From assembly GCF_009363095.1 (NCBI RefSeq), contig NZ_CP045295.1:2542001-2606000 (forward strand): DNA of 64,000 bases, in the 5' to 3' direction. The first letter of the stretch is position 1; each line of letters starts with the position of its first letter. The notes under the pieces are model-generated. The model searched no databases. It saw nothing but the letters and a program-made list of their open reading frames with translations, and was not told the origin of the DNA. The DNA comes from Paenibacillus cellulositrophicus. GTDB lineage: Bacteria > Bacillota > Bacilli > Paenibacillales > Paenibacillaceae. This document shows positions 1 through 8,083 of the stretch, piece after piece. The translations under genes were made by a program, and so were the position numbers.

Positions 1-1
1 G

Positions 2-90
2 GCTGGATTTCGAATTAACGTTAGGTCACGTTACCAGATCCGACAGGTTTTGAAGGTTTCTGAGGCAAATCCATTCCTATATCATTAAAA
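2..90. other. Left window edge, no supported gene
   Basis: One forward frame stays open from base 2 to a TAA near base 88, just before a terminator hairpin, so it could be the tail of a gene that begins outside the window. The readable residues (about 28) are too few to assign to a family and I would not annotate a product. Confidence 0.2.
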
Positions 91-141
91 GGTTAATCTT
101 ATAGCGCGGAAAGCGCCCCTTGAGATTAGCCTTTTGTTTTT
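87..141. terminator. Intrinsic terminator at left edge
   Basis: The arms AAAAGGTTAATCTT and GAGATTAGCCTTTT pair with two G-U wobbles, an inner GCGC/GCGC extends the stem, and a T-rich run follows on the + strand. It probably ends a transcript entering from outside the window. Confidence 0.6.
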
Positions 142-187
142 GGATGCCCTCCCCGTGCCCGCGTTAACTTGCCTGCCCCAATAAACT

Positions 188-216
188 TTGATATTATTTA
201 GATGTCTAAATATTAA
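188..216 (+). promoter_or_regulatory. Promoter with operator palindrome for the SDR gene
   Basis: TTGATA at 188-193 and TATTAA at 211-216 are 17 bp apart. A perfect palindrome ATTTAGA-TG-TCTAAAT (196-211) fills the spacer, and a further half site TTCTAAAC follows. This is the geometry of a repressor operator. The cognate regulator is not next to it inside the window. Confidence 0.6.
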
Positions 217-249
217 TGTTCTAAACAAAAAGGCGGGTGTTCATTTCAT

Positions 250-1044
250 ATGGCAAGAGTAGAAGGAAAAGTTGCCCTTGTAACGGGAGGTGCTTCAGGA
301 ATTGGGTTGTCCTCCGCAAGACTGTTGGCTAAAGAGGGAGCCAAAGTGGTGATTGCGGATTTTAATGCGGAAGGAGCGCAGCAGGCAGCTGCTGAGATCA
401 ACGCACAAGGCGGAGAAGCCTACGGCCTGTTCCTCGATGCAGGCGACGAGAGCTCGATCCGGGAAGCTGTCGAGTTTACCGTCAAGCACTTTGGCACAAT
501 TACGGTGCTGTTCAATAATGTAGGCTTAACCAATCTTCAGAAGGATTTGGATGTTGTGAACATGGATCTGATGGAGTGGGACCGGCTCATGAATGTCAAT
601 CTGAAAAGCGTGCTGCTCGGCAGCCGCTTCGCAATCCCCCATATGATCGAGGCGGGCGGCGGATCCATCATCAATACGGCATCCATGGCAGGCTTTACGG
701 GTGATTCCATTCGTTCGGCATACGGTGCTTCCAAAGCCGCGGTCGTGAATCTGACGAGATATATCGCCACCCAATACGGCGCCTCTGGCATCCGCTGCAA
801 TGCGGTTGCACCTGGCTTAATTCTCACTCCCGCCGCTAAAAATAACATGCCACCGCAAGTGCTGGACATTTTCGCCAAGTACAACAAGCTCCCGTACCAC
901 GGAGAACCGGACGATATCGGATACACCGTCCTATTCCTGGCTTCGGATGAATCGAAATTCATTACGGGCCAGACCATTCAGGTCGAAGGCGGGCACTATA
1001 TCGCGAATCCGAGCATTCCCGATTTTGCTGACTTCATGCAATAA
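250..1044 (+). CDS. SDR family NAD(P)-dependent oxidoreductase
   Basis: This is a 264-residue classical short-chain dehydrogenase. The Rossmann motif TGGASGIG is at residues 12-19, NNVG is in the middle, the catalytic serine precedes the Tyr158-x3-Lys162 pair in YGASK, and a PG motif follows. Length and motif order are those of cytosolic 3-oxoacyl-ACP-reductase-like or sugar/alcohol dehydrogenases; the substrate cannot be read from sequence. The ATG follows an AAGGCGGGTG ribosome site. The gene stands alone behind a promoter whose spacer is an operator palindrome (196-211), so it is probably repressed by an unseen regulator. Confidence 0.9.
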   Translation: MARVEGKVALVTGGASGIGLSSARLLAKEGAKVVIADFNAEGAQQAAAEINAQGGEAYGLFLDAGDESSIREAVEFTVKHFGTITVLFNNVGLTNLQKDLDVVNMDLMEWDRLMNVNLKSVLLGSRFAIPHMIEAGGGSIINTASMAGFTGDSIRSAYGASKAAVVNLTRYIATQYGASGIRCNAVAPGLILTPAAKNNMPPQVLDIFAKYNKLPYHGEPDDIGYTVLFLASDESKFITGQTIQVEGGHYIANPSIPDFADFMQ

Positions 1045-1085
1045 AAACCCAAACCTCCGAAGCGCATACTTTCATATATCTACAA

Positions 1086-1121
1086 AAAACGCCGGTCAAG
1101 ACAACGTCTTGCCGGCGCTTT
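1086..1121. terminator. Bidirectional terminator hairpin
   Basis: The stem CGCCGG-CAAGAC / GTCTTG-CCGGCG has a 3-base loop, flanked by A-run and T-rich sequence. It lies between the convergent SDR (+) and AraC (-) genes. Confidence 0.6.
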
Positions 1122-1184
1122 ACGTTTGCAGGCTGAACAGCCTGTTCAATGATATTTCAAAATCTGTAAATAAATTGGACTACC

Positions 1185-1976
1185 TTAATCCCCCCGCCGG
1201 TAGGCATGAGGGGACGCCCCTACGATCGCCCTAAAATCTTTGCTGAAATGCGCTTGGTCAAAATAACCGAGCTCCAAGGCCACTGTGGCGATATCGGCTC
1301 CATTTTCAATCGCGTCGCTGGCCTCGTGCATGCGGTATCGCTGAATGACCCATTTGGGGCTTACCCCTAAGTACTGTTTAAACATGCGCTGCAGCGTGCG
1401 TTTGGATGCGTTGAACCGGTTCACCAACAAATCTACGCTGGTCAACGAACGATCCTCCATGATCGCCCTGACGATCTTGTTCAGCTCGTCCACTTTGTCA
1501 TCCGGCTCCGGAATGTAACTGGACAGCAGTCCTTCAATAAAGGCAACCTTCTCTTCCAGACTGTTTGACGCAAATATCCCCTTCTCTGCAGCTTCCGCAT
1601 CGAACGGAAAATACCTGGAGATATCCACCTTACGGTCCACCAGTTCCGACATAGGCTCTGAACTATATCCGTAAAAGGCCCCTGGCCGATAAAGAATTCC
1701 TACAATCATCCCCTTTCCCTGCAGCGTATAAGCCGCTTTCCTGCTTTCGATTCCGCAGACGTACGAGCTTCCTTGTTCAAACACGATGTTGACCCCGGGA
1801 TGCTGCAATACTTCCTGTGTATACGGCGGCTGCCCCTCTAAATTCCATTCGACGAACCAGTAATGCTGGATCAAATGCCGAAGCTGTTCTGATGGCAGAC
1901 GACGTGTAATTCTGACGTTCGTTTGTGCCGGGTCAAAATGCAAAATCCCTCGGTTAGGGTTCACCTGATGACGCAT
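1185..1976 (-). CDS. AraC family transcriptional regulator
   Basis: A 263-residue one-component regulator. The N-terminal ~150 residues resemble the sensing domain found with DUF6597-type AraC proteins (HYWFVEW, PGVNIVF, GILYRPGAF). The C-terminal ~100 residues carry the double helix-turn-helix (SKRTLQRMFKQYLGVSPKW and ELGYFDQAHFSKDF). The ATG at 1976 follows TTAGGGGGAATTCG. It is divergent from the SRPBCC gene at 2079; the 102-bp gap holds the inverted repeat TACGTT-N10-AACGTA, so it likely controls that gene and possibly itself. The inducer is unknown. Confidence 0.88.
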   Translation of the reverse strand: MRHQVNPNRGILHFDPAQTNVRITRRLPSEQLRHLIQHYWFVEWNLEGQPPYTQEVLQHPGVNIVFEQGSSYVCGIESRKAAYTLQGKGMIVGILYRPGAFYGYSSEPMSELVDRKVDISRYFPFDAEAAEKGIFASNSLEEKVAFIEGLLSSYIPEPDDKVDELNKIVRAIMEDRSLTSVDLLVNRFNASKRTLQRMFKQYLGVSPKWVIQRYRMHEASDAIENGADIATVALELGYFDQAHFSKDFRAIVGASPHAYRRGD

Positions 1977-2028
1977 CGAATTCCCCCTAATGGCGCGTTT
2001 TTACAAGAAACCTGAAAGTCGGAAATGG

Positions 2029-2050
2029 TACGTTACATGTATACAACGTA
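2029..2050. promoter_or_regulatory. Inverted repeat in AraC/SRPBCC divergent region
   Basis: TACGTT and AACGTA form a perfect 6-bp inverted repeat 10 bp apart, 29 bp before the SRPBCC start. It is a candidate regulator site; no binding data. Confidence 0.4.
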
Positions 2051-2078
2051 AATATTTTTGTTTCAAGGAGGATTCGAC

Positions 2079-2528
2079 ATGCAGTTAGAGTACACCTTCT
2101 ACATTGGAGCCAGCCCCGAAGAGGTTTGGGACGTGCTGTTCAACCCTGAGAAATCGTCCCGCGCTTTTATGGGAGGCGTCATTCAATCGAGTCTGCAGGC
2201 AGGCAACCCGATCCGGTTCGTCGGCCCTGGGCCTGACGGGGAAAACACGGTGCACATTTACGGAGAAATTTTGGCCTATGAAAAATACAAGGTACTCAGC
2301 TACACCGACCATCCCGGCCCCTCCCACTTCGCCGAACACGAGACGATGCAGAGCCGGGTGACGATCCGGTTAGAGCCGGTGGGATCGTGCACCAAGCTGC
2401 ACCTCATCAATGATCAGTGGACCGACAGCAACCCTTTGTTCCTGAAAACCGAGAAGTTCTGGTGGATGATTCTAAGCAACATCAAGTCCATCGCCGAGAC
2501 GGGCAGCTCCCTCGATTTCGGTTTTTAA
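2079..2528 (+). CDS. SRPBCC / AHSA1-like domain protein
   Basis: A 149-residue START-like (SRPBCC) protein of the Activator of Hsp90 ATPase homolog 1-like type. It opens with EYTFYIGASPEEVWDVL, contains the SYTDHPGP segment and ends in a helix running through the W-WMIL region, as this fold does. Such proteins bind small hydrophobic ligands, and many sit beside regulators in stress units; no catalytic role is assigned. I chose the ATG at 2079 because AAGGAGG lies 8 bp before it; an in-frame start at 2058 would fall before that site. It is divergent from the AraC gene and followed by a strong terminator, so it is monocistronic. Confidence 0.82.
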   Translation: MQLEYTFYIGASPEEVWDVLFNPEKSSRAFMGGVIQSSLQAGNPIRFVGPGPDGENTVHIYGEILAYEKYKVLSYTDHPGPSHFAEHETMQSRVTIRLEPVGSCTKLHLINDQWTDSNPLFLKTEKFWWMILSNIKSIAETGSSLDFGF

Positions 2529-2544
2529 ACGCGCATCCAGCACC

Positions 2545-2584
2545 AAAAGACGATCGCCCATTAAAGGGGATGGTCGTCTTTTTT
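2545..2584. terminator. Terminator between SRPBCC and MarR genes
   Basis: AAAAGACGATCGCCC pairs with GGGGATGGTCGTCTTTT (small bulges) around a short loop, with T/A runs on both sides. It suits both convergent genes. Confidence 0.7.
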
Positions 2585-2612
2585 GGCTGTCCGATTGGTT
2601 CTCGCAAACGGA

Positions 2613-3041
2613 TTATAAGCGTTCATTAATTTTGACCAGCAGTCCCTTTAACAGCTGCTTCTCCTCTTCGGTCAGGGTCTGAACGATTTCATCCTCAACC
2701 TTCTGAAAGGATTCGTTAAAGGCATCAATCAATTCAACGGCCTTTGGCAAAACATAGATGTTTTTCTGCCGTTCATTATTGGCCGGAATTTTCCGCTCAA
2801 TATATCCCTTTTTCTCGAGGCCTTGGAGCATGCTTGTTATGCTGGCCCCCTGCAAATGAAACCGATCGGCTAAATCCCTTTGAATGATATCTTTATCCTG
2901 GTTTTTATGAATATAATCAAGGACTTTGCCTTGCTGCGCGTTTAATCCCAGCTCTTTAATGCTTTCATCTGCCTTTTTCTTCAACTTCAGGCCGATAATC
3001 TGAAACAAGTCCAGATAGAGTGTATCCTTGCGAGGTTTCAT
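2613..3041 (-). CDS. MarR family transcriptional regulator
   Basis: A 142-residue winged-helix regulator. An N-terminal dimerisation helix precedes the HTH (RDLADRFHLQGASITSML), the wing (KGYIERKIPANNERQK) and C-terminal helices rich in Glu and Lys, at the normal MarR length. It is divergent from the amidohydrolase at 3203. Two copies of a GTTAG-N4-CTAA palindrome (3061-3074, next to its own start, and 3139-3152, inside the amidohydrolase promoter) strongly suggest autorepression and control of that neighbour. The ligand is unknown. Confidence 0.9.
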   Translation of the reverse strand: MKPRKDTLYLDLFQIIGLKLKKKADESIKELGLNAQQGKVLDYIHKNQDKDIIQRDLADRFHLQGASITSMLQGLEKKGYIERKIPANNERQKNIYVLPKAVELIDAFNESFQKVEDEIVQTLTEEEKQLLKGLLVKINERL

Positions 3042-3060
3042 GATCGTTCCTCCTCAAAAT

Positions 3061-3074
3061 GTTAGGAGACTAAT
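3061..3074. promoter_or_regulatory. MarR operator candidate 1 (marR side)
   Basis: GTTAGGAGACTAAT has the same GTTAG-N4-CTAA layout as the site at 3139-3152 and lies 20 bp upstream of the marR start. Probably the autoregulatory site. Confidence 0.5.
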
Positions 3075-3132
3075 TTTTAACATTTAAACTATACGGGGAT
3101 TCCGGAAGCTTGTCAATTTAAATATTAGTTTA

Positions 3133-3161
3133 TTGACTGTTAGAAAACTAACTGTTATACT
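3133..3161 (+). promoter_or_regulatory. Amidohydrolase promoter containing MarR operator
   Basis: TTGACT (3133-3138) and TATACT (3156-3161) are exactly 17 bp apart. The palindrome GTTAG-AAAA-CTAAC (3139-3152) sits in the spacer, so bound MarR would block RNA polymerase. Confidence 0.7.
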
Positions 3162-3202
3162 CCGAATTGTTATCAAGCACATATCCAAGGAGGAATAACG
3201 AA

Positions 3203-4498
3203 ATGAAGAATACGCTGGACAAGGTTACGGCCATTATAAATGCACGAATTTTCGACGGGGAACAAGTGATTGAGGCAAGAAATGTGCTCATTCAAGGGGA
3301 GACCATCATTGCCGTGGGCACTGACGTTCCGGAGGATGCAGTCATCGTGGATGCAAACCATGCGACATTATTGCCGGGCTTGATTGATGCCCATGTTCAC
3401 ACTTCCATTGGAGGATTACGGGATGCTGTAAAATTCGGTGTGACGACCGAACTCGAAATGAACGGAGATTTTACGGAAAGAGGACGGGCGATTCAGCTGA
3501 AAAATGTGGAAGGCGCCGCCGATGTCCGTTCCGCCGGAACCGCGATCACCGCTCCGGGTGGTCATCCGGATGAATTGCTGCCCGATGGGGACGAGATCCC
3601 CGAGTTCGTGTTAAAGGAATTGGAGAAGTTATCGAAGGAAGACCGGGAAGCGATGCTGGCGGCTTACGCCCACGATCACGAAGAAGTGCCCCAGGTGACG
3701 ACAGTGGAAGAAGCGATCAAACACGTGCATACCCAGGTCGAGAATGGCGCGGACTATATTAAAATCATGATTGAAGAAGGCACGGTCATGGGTGCCCCCG
3801 GCCTGCCTGTGCTAAGCGACGAAATTCTTAAAGCTGCTGTGGAAGAGGCCCACAAGTTTGATAAAATCGTCATCGCCCATGTCCTGACGGCTCGTTCTTC
3901 GCAGACCGCCATCGCTCTCGGAGTGGACGGATTGGGCCACCTGTTTATCGACAGACCTGAACTCACGCCCGATTTGGTCCAATCTATTGTCGATTCTGGC
4001 GCGTTTGTAACGCCGTGCCTCGTATTGAACTCGTCCATCCTTGGAAATCCGGCATCCGATTTGGCCAATGATCCGCGGGTGCATTCCAAATTAAGCCCGG
4101 AGTGGATCGATATTCTGAACTCCAGCTTCAATACGTTCCCGCAAGGTGATATGGAGAACAGCTTTAAGAACGTGATGGATCTTCATCGGGCCGGCGTCGA
4201 CATTCTGGTTGGAACGGATGTCTCCCCTGTTCCCGTTCCGAATCTCGGCGGCCTTGCGCACGGTGCCAGCGTCCATCATGAAATGCAGCTGCTCGTTCAA
4301 GCCGGGTTCACTCCGATCGAAGCGCTTCAGTCCGCCACCTCGAAACCGGCCCGCCGCTTCGGGCTTCACGATCGTGGACGGATTGCTGCAGGTTCGGGCG
4401 CAGACCTCATTCTGGTGAATGGCGACCCGACAAGTCATATCTCGGATACCCTGTCGATCGAAGCCGTGTGGCTCAGAGGCGCGCAGCAGCAAAGCTAA
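3203..4498 (+). CDS. Amidohydrolase family protein
   Basis: A 431-residue metal-dependent hydrolase of the imidazolonepropionase/prolidase-like amidohydrolase group. The metal ligand motif H-x-H is in GLIDAHVHTSIGG; later come a Lys in DYIKIMIEEG (a carboxylated-Lys candidate), a His in VIAHVLTARSS, a His in LGHLFID and an Asp in LVGTDVSPV, in the family order. The C-terminal strand region GSGADLILVNGDPTSHI closes the composite beta-sandwich. It probably cleaves a cyclic amide or C-N substrate in the cytosol; the substrate is unknown. AAGGAGGAATAACGAA precedes the ATG at 3203. It is under an operator-bearing promoter opposite marR. Confidence 0.87.
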   Translation: MKNTLDKVTAIINARIFDGEQVIEARNVLIQGETIIAVGTDVPEDAVIVDANHATLLPGLIDAHVHTSIGGLRDAVKFGVTTELEMNGDFTERGRAIQLKNVEGAADVRSAGTAITAPGGHPDELLPDGDEIPEFVLKELEKLSKEDREAMLAAYAHDHEEVPQVTTVEEAIKHVHTQVENGADYIKIMIEEGTVMGAPGLPVLSDEILKAAVEEAHKFDKIVIAHVLTARSSQTAIALGVDGLGHLFIDRPELTPDLVQSIVDSGAFVTPCLVLNSSILGNPASDLANDPRVHSKLSPEWIDILNSSFNTFPQGDMENSFKNVMDLHRAGVDILVGTDVSPVPVPNLGGLAHGASVHHEMQLLVQAGFTPIEALQSATSKPARRFGLHDRGRIAAGSGADLILVNGDPTSHISDTLSIEAVWLRGAQQQS

Positions 4499-4552
4499 CC
4501 TGAAGGAGCATACGATACCTGAAGCTTGTTATGCGCCGCGCTGACCCGTAGA

Positions 4553-4586
4553 AAAAAGGCTTCCCCTTATTGGGAGAAGCCTTTTT
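4553..4586. terminator. Bidirectional terminator
   Basis: AAAAAGGCTTCCCC and GGGAGAAGCCTTTTT form a stem with a 4-5 base loop between two convergent genes, with A and T runs on both sides. Confidence 0.75.
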
Positions 4587-4590
4587 GGAC

Positions 4591-6015
4591 TTACAACACT
4601 AAAAACTGCGTCCCAAAGCCCTTGCCGGAAACATAGGCTTTTTCCAGTTCTTCTGGATCGCCGTTGTCTAATATAACTACATTTTCGGGATACAGCTTAC
4701 CAAGTAATGCCCACCGAACAAGCTCGTTTCCATCGGTTGGAATGAAGTGGATTCCGTCTGTACTTGTCACCAATCCGGAAAGCGCAAGGATATCCGCTGC
4801 CGAATGCAGGCTGACAGAGGTACGCTTCACAATAGCGACATCGTTGTTGTCGTTTCCTTCGGGCCGATACATAAAGCGGTGCCCCCTAAAGAGCTGACCG
4901 AGATCCACCGAAAATTCACGTCCGTCCACTTCCAAGCTCAATCGCAGGGTCGTTCGATCAGAAGCAGTAATCGGCAGTAAGCGCGCGACGTTCAGACCAG
5001 TGATCTCCCCTAAAGAGACAGGAAGCGTATCTTTATTCCCTGGTGTACCGCTTCCTGCTTCGGTGCGCGGTGCCGCATAATAATCCTCATATTCGTAATC
5101 GAACGAGATCGCAGCCAAATCCTGCGTTTCTTCTGCCTGTATCGTTTGTACCGGATGCCATTTCAGCAGGTACCGCGCCGCCGTCCCGGCCGGCTCTCCC
5201 AGCCCGGCAGGCAATACGGTGCCCAGACGATATTGGAATCCGTAACCGGCTGCGGACAGACCCGAGCTGACCACACTTTGCGCATACTGGACAATCGATT
5301 TGTGTGTCAACTTTTTCCCAAGCAGCTGAGTTAAAAAGACCTCCCGGGCCGGTTCCAGAAAACGGAGCCCTTTAAACTCCTTATGTTCCTTCACTTCAAA
5401 CGGAACCTGCTCCCAATTGGCAAACGGAAGCAAGGCATCCCGCAGCAAAACCATTTGGTGCAGATATTCATTATAGATCTGCATGATTCTTGGGCCGCCG
5501 AACGGTCCCCAAACCTGTGCAACAGCGTCCGGAATCAGGGCATGACCATAGCAGTGGCTTCTAAATTCCAGCTGGCCAAGCGTTTCCGGCCCATATTTCG
5601 CGAGCGTCCTCTTCTCGGCATTCATTTCCCGCGCCCAGCTTACCAGCTGCTCGCCGATGCGTACCGCCTGGGCAGTCAGTTCGACGCCGGCTTTATCTTC
5701 TAAAGCCAGGGGACCAAGCGGCAGAGATGACACGCGTCCGGAAATCGCCAAGTTGGCCTGAAGGCTGTCCAGCAGCACCGCCGGATCGCCGTTTACCGGT
5801 TCGCCAAGCTGGACCAGCATCGCCTCAAGCAGGGGATCGAGCTCCCTGACGACCTCTTTTGCCCGATATATACCGGCAGGCAAGTTCCAGTCCAAGGCGC
5901 TGCCCGCCCCCTGCCGGAACGAGTCATTCGAAGAGTTTCCAATTCGCTGCTCCACATCGATCTCATTCCCCCATACGATACGGTTGTCTTTCAAAGCAAG
6001 TTGATATTCAGTCAT
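4591..6015 (-). CDS. Hypothetical protein, 474 residues
   Basis: I do not recognise a family. The frame is clean and uses typical codons for the region. The ATG at 6015 is preceded by GAGGTGTGAAAAT on its strand; an upstream in-frame ATG at 6030 overlaps that ribosome site and is unlikely. There is no signal peptide or membrane segment. The N-terminal half is helical and charged (RAKEVVRELDPLLEAMLVQL), the centre is rich in aromatic and proline residues, and the C-terminal half looks like beta strands (TLRLSLEVDGREFSVDLG). The end is DNGDPEELEKAYVSGKGFG. It follows an MFS gene on the same strand by 118 bp, so co-transcription is possible but unproven. Confidence 0.7.
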   Translation of the reverse strand: MTEYQLALKDNRIVWGNEIDVEQRIGNSSNDSFRQGAGSALDWNLPAGIYRAKEVVRELDPLLEAMLVQLGEPVNGDPAVLLDSLQANLAISGRVSSLPLGPLALEDKAGVELTAQAVRIGEQLVSWAREMNAEKRTLAKYGPETLGQLEFRSHCYGHALIPDAVAQVWGPFGGPRIMQIYNEYLHQMVLLRDALLPFANWEQVPFEVKEHKEFKGLRFLEPAREVFLTQLLGKKLTHKSIVQYAQSVVSSGLSAAGYGFQYRLGTVLPAGLGEPAGTAARYLLKWHPVQTIQAEETQDLAAISFDYEYEDYYAAPRTEAGSGTPGNKDTLPVSLGEITGLNVARLLPITASDRTTLRLSLEVDGREFSVDLGQLFRGHRFMYRPEGNDNNDVAIVKRTSVSLHSAADILALSGLVTSTDGIHFIPTDGNELVRWALLGKLYPENVVILDNGDPEELEKAYVSGKGFGTQFLVL

Positions 6016-6133
6016 ATTTTCACACCTCATTTAAAAGTTTTGGTTGTATACGACAGCACAATGTTCTCTTTAAAGAATCCCTGCAGCATTCTTAAAGGTC
6101 AGGCATCCCCCCTTTCACGGTGAGTTCCAGAGG

Positions 6134-7303
6134 TTAATTGCTCAGTACCGATTCTTTTCTGCCTTTAAGCGAAAAAGAGTACAGCGCAGTGATCGCGCTA
6201 AGCAGAATGCTTACCGCTCCTACCCAACCCAGCTGCATCAGAGACGTCTGATTGGCCACCCATCCGCCTACCCCGGCGCCTACCGCCATTCCAAGCTGCA
6301 GCATGGAACTGTTCAATCCCAGCGCAAGACCCGAAGTCTTCGGGGAAAGGGAGATGAGGTAATACTGCTGAGCGGGAGTCGTCATCCAAGCCGCTCCGAA
6401 CCAGACCGCCAGAATGATCAGCGCGCTCACCATCGTGGCTGCGGCAAACGGAAGTACGGCCAGTGCGGCTGCATGAAGAAGCAAGCTGACGAGCAGCGTT
6501 TTGCCAATTCCCCACTTATCCGCGCCGTACCCGCCAAGGCGTGATCCCATGACAGCGAACAGGCCGCATACGAAGAGCGCCGTGCTGATCATCGTCGTAT
6601 TCATGCCCACGGCTGTCTCAAGAAAAGGCGCAATGTATGTAAACATCAACTGATACCCGGCAATCCAGAAAAAAGTGATCATCAAGCCGCTGACCATTCG
6701 GCGATCCTTCAGCGCAAGCAGCTGGTCCCGAATCGAAGTCGGCTTCTGTTCTTGTACCTTCGGCATCCACACGGCGATTCCGATCATGGCAAGCACACTC
6801 AATGCCGCAATGAGCATAAACACCGGACGCCATCCCCAATATTCGCCGATGATGGTTCCGAGCGGAGTGCCTGCAACCAAGGCAGTACTAAATCCCATAT
6901 AAATGATGCCGATGGCATTCCCTTGCTTTTGGGGCTCCACCAGGCTGGAGCCGACCATGAGGGCCACCACCGTAAATACGCCTTGACTGGCTGCCAGAAT
7001 CATTCTGGAAATCATCAGGACGGTAAAATCCGGACTAAAGAAGGCGACCAAATTACCAATGACAAACAAAGTAAAGGTCAGCAGCAGCAGCCTTTTTCTC
7101 TTCATTTTGCCGGTAAGCGATACAAGGATTGGGGTTCCGATCGCAAATACAACGGCATACAGCGTAACTAATTGCCCGGCTGTGCCTACGGATACGTTCA
7201 AATCATTCGAGATCATCCCCAAAATCCCCATGACGACCATTTCAGCCGTCCCCATGACAAAAGCTCCGAAAGCAAGCAAATAAACGAGTCCCATTTTATT
7301 CAT
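6134..7303 (-). CDS. MFS transporter (DHA1-like exporter)
   Basis: A 389-residue protein with about 12 hydrophobic helices, matching 12-TM major facilitator exporters of the arabinose-efflux/drug type. The cytoplasmic loop after helix 2 carries the motif-A variant TGKMKRKRLLL, and helix 2 has LVTLYAVVFAIGTPILVSL. It is a paralogue of the MFS at 21043-22191, which has the same segments. It lies downstream of an ArsR gene on the same strand; the gap holds two copies of the ArsR operator family (7347, 7498). It probably exports a toxic compound or metabolite; the substrate is unknown. Confidence 0.88.
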   Translation of the reverse strand: MNKMGLVYLLAFGAFVMGTAEMVVMGILGMISNDLNVSVGTAGQLVTLYAVVFAIGTPILVSLTGKMKRKRLLLLTFTLFVIGNLVAFFSPDFTVLMISRMILAASQGVFTVVALMVGSSLVEPQKQGNAIGIIYMGFSTALVAGTPLGTIIGEYWGWRPVFMLIAALSVLAMIGIAVWMPKVQEQKPTSIRDQLLALKDRRMVSGLMITFFWIAGYQLMFTYIAPFLETAVGMNTTMISTALFVCGLFAVMGSRLGGYGADKWGIGKTLLVSLLLHAAALAVLPFAAATMVSALIILAVWFGAAWMTTPAQQYYLISLSPKTSGLALGLNSSMLQLGMAVGAGVGGWVANQTSLMQLGWVGAVSILLSAITALYSFSLKGRKESVLSN

Positions 7304-7346
7304 TGAATCCTCTCCTTTTAGGTTATTAACATGAATTGCTTGATGT

Positions 7347-7364
7347 TTTTATATCTATCGAAAT
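7347..7364. promoter_or_regulatory. ArsR-type operator, copy 1
   Basis: TTTTATATCTATCGAAAT matches the shared consensus TTCTANANCTATCGAAAT. It lies 44 bp upstream of the MFS start at 7303. Confidence 0.55.
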
Positions 7365-7497
7365 ATTGATCATAAAAATACGTACATGTTAAACCACATC
7401 CTTCTTTCATTCTTATAGATTTAAAACTATCAATCTAATGATCAAAAAAGAAACTGCCGCTAATGACAGCACACTCATTTGGATCTTATCTTAATAT

Positions 7498-7515
7498 ATT
7501 TAAATTTATCGAAAT
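7498..7515. promoter_or_regulatory. ArsR-type operator, copy 2
   Basis: ATTTAAATTTATCGAAAT fits the same consensus, just after the arsR stop and about 195 bp ahead of the MFS start. Confidence 0.5.
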
Positions 7516-7532
7516 ATAGGACCGAAAAAAAA

Positions 7533-7811
7533 TTAATCTGGCTGAAGCACAACATGACGATCTAATGTATCCTGATTGACCCGATAAAAATGATAGGTCC
7601 CTTCCTTGCGCGCCAGCCTCAACACCCCGCACTCCACCAGCTGTTTCAGATGATGCGACAGGGTGGAACCTTTATAATTCAGCTGCTCCTCAATCTGGCT
7701 GCAGCTTAATTCATCATGCTTGCATAAGAGTTTGACGATATGTAACCGGGTCGGCTCCCCGAGTGCTTTGTATATTTTTACAGCTTCCTGATGTGACTGC
7801 TCCTTGTTCAT
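7533..7811 (-). CDS. ArsR family transcriptional regulator
   Basis: A 92-residue winged-helix repressor: ALGEPTRLHIVKLL, then the recognition helix region YKGSTLSHHLKQLVECGVL and the wing RKEGTYHFYRVN. The classic CxC metal motif is absent; a Cys pair (LCKHDELSC) lies near helix 2, but metal sensing is uncertain. It is a close paralogue of the ArsR at 23466-23744, of equal length and sharing ALGEPTRL and STLSHHLKQL. Both loci have an MFS gene and the same operator family. It probably represses itself (site 7841-7858) and the MFS gene downstream. Confidence 0.88.
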   Translation of the reverse strand: MNKEQSHQEAVKIYKALGEPTRLHIVKLLCKHDELSCSQIEEQLNYKGSTLSHHLKQLVECGVLRLARKEGTYHFYRVNQDTLDRHVVLQPD

Positions 7812-7840
7812 GGGGTTGCCCTCCTTCCATAGGTTTATAA

Positions 7841-7858
7841 TTCTACATTTATCGATAT
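7841..7858. promoter_or_regulatory. ArsR-type operator, copy 3
   Basis: TTCTACATTTATCGATAT lies 30 bp upstream of the arsR start and matches the shared consensus at most positions. Likely autoregulatory. Confidence 0.5.
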
Positions 7859-7986
7859 ACTAAGCGATGAAATTTCCTTTGTCAACAGCGATCTAGAATA
7901 AATATGATTCCTTCTGAACCAAATCCCTTTCCCTAGAACAAATGCCCCGCTGGCTGTGGTGTTTTTAAATGGAGCGACCGTTAAGT

Positions 7987-8036
7987 AAAAAAACAGCCGC
8001 AGCCGAAGAAGAGGACAAGCCTTGGACTGCTGCTGT
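7987..8036 (-). terminator. Terminator downstream of DinB gene
   Basis: ACAGCCGCAG and CTGCTGCTGT pair (9 of 10) around a 24-base loop, followed on the minus strand by a seven-T run. It lies about 50 bp after the DinB stop. Confidence 0.5.
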
Positions 8037-8083
8037 ATTTTCTGCTTTTTGGGCCTCAGAATACAGGTGGCAACGCTAACGGG

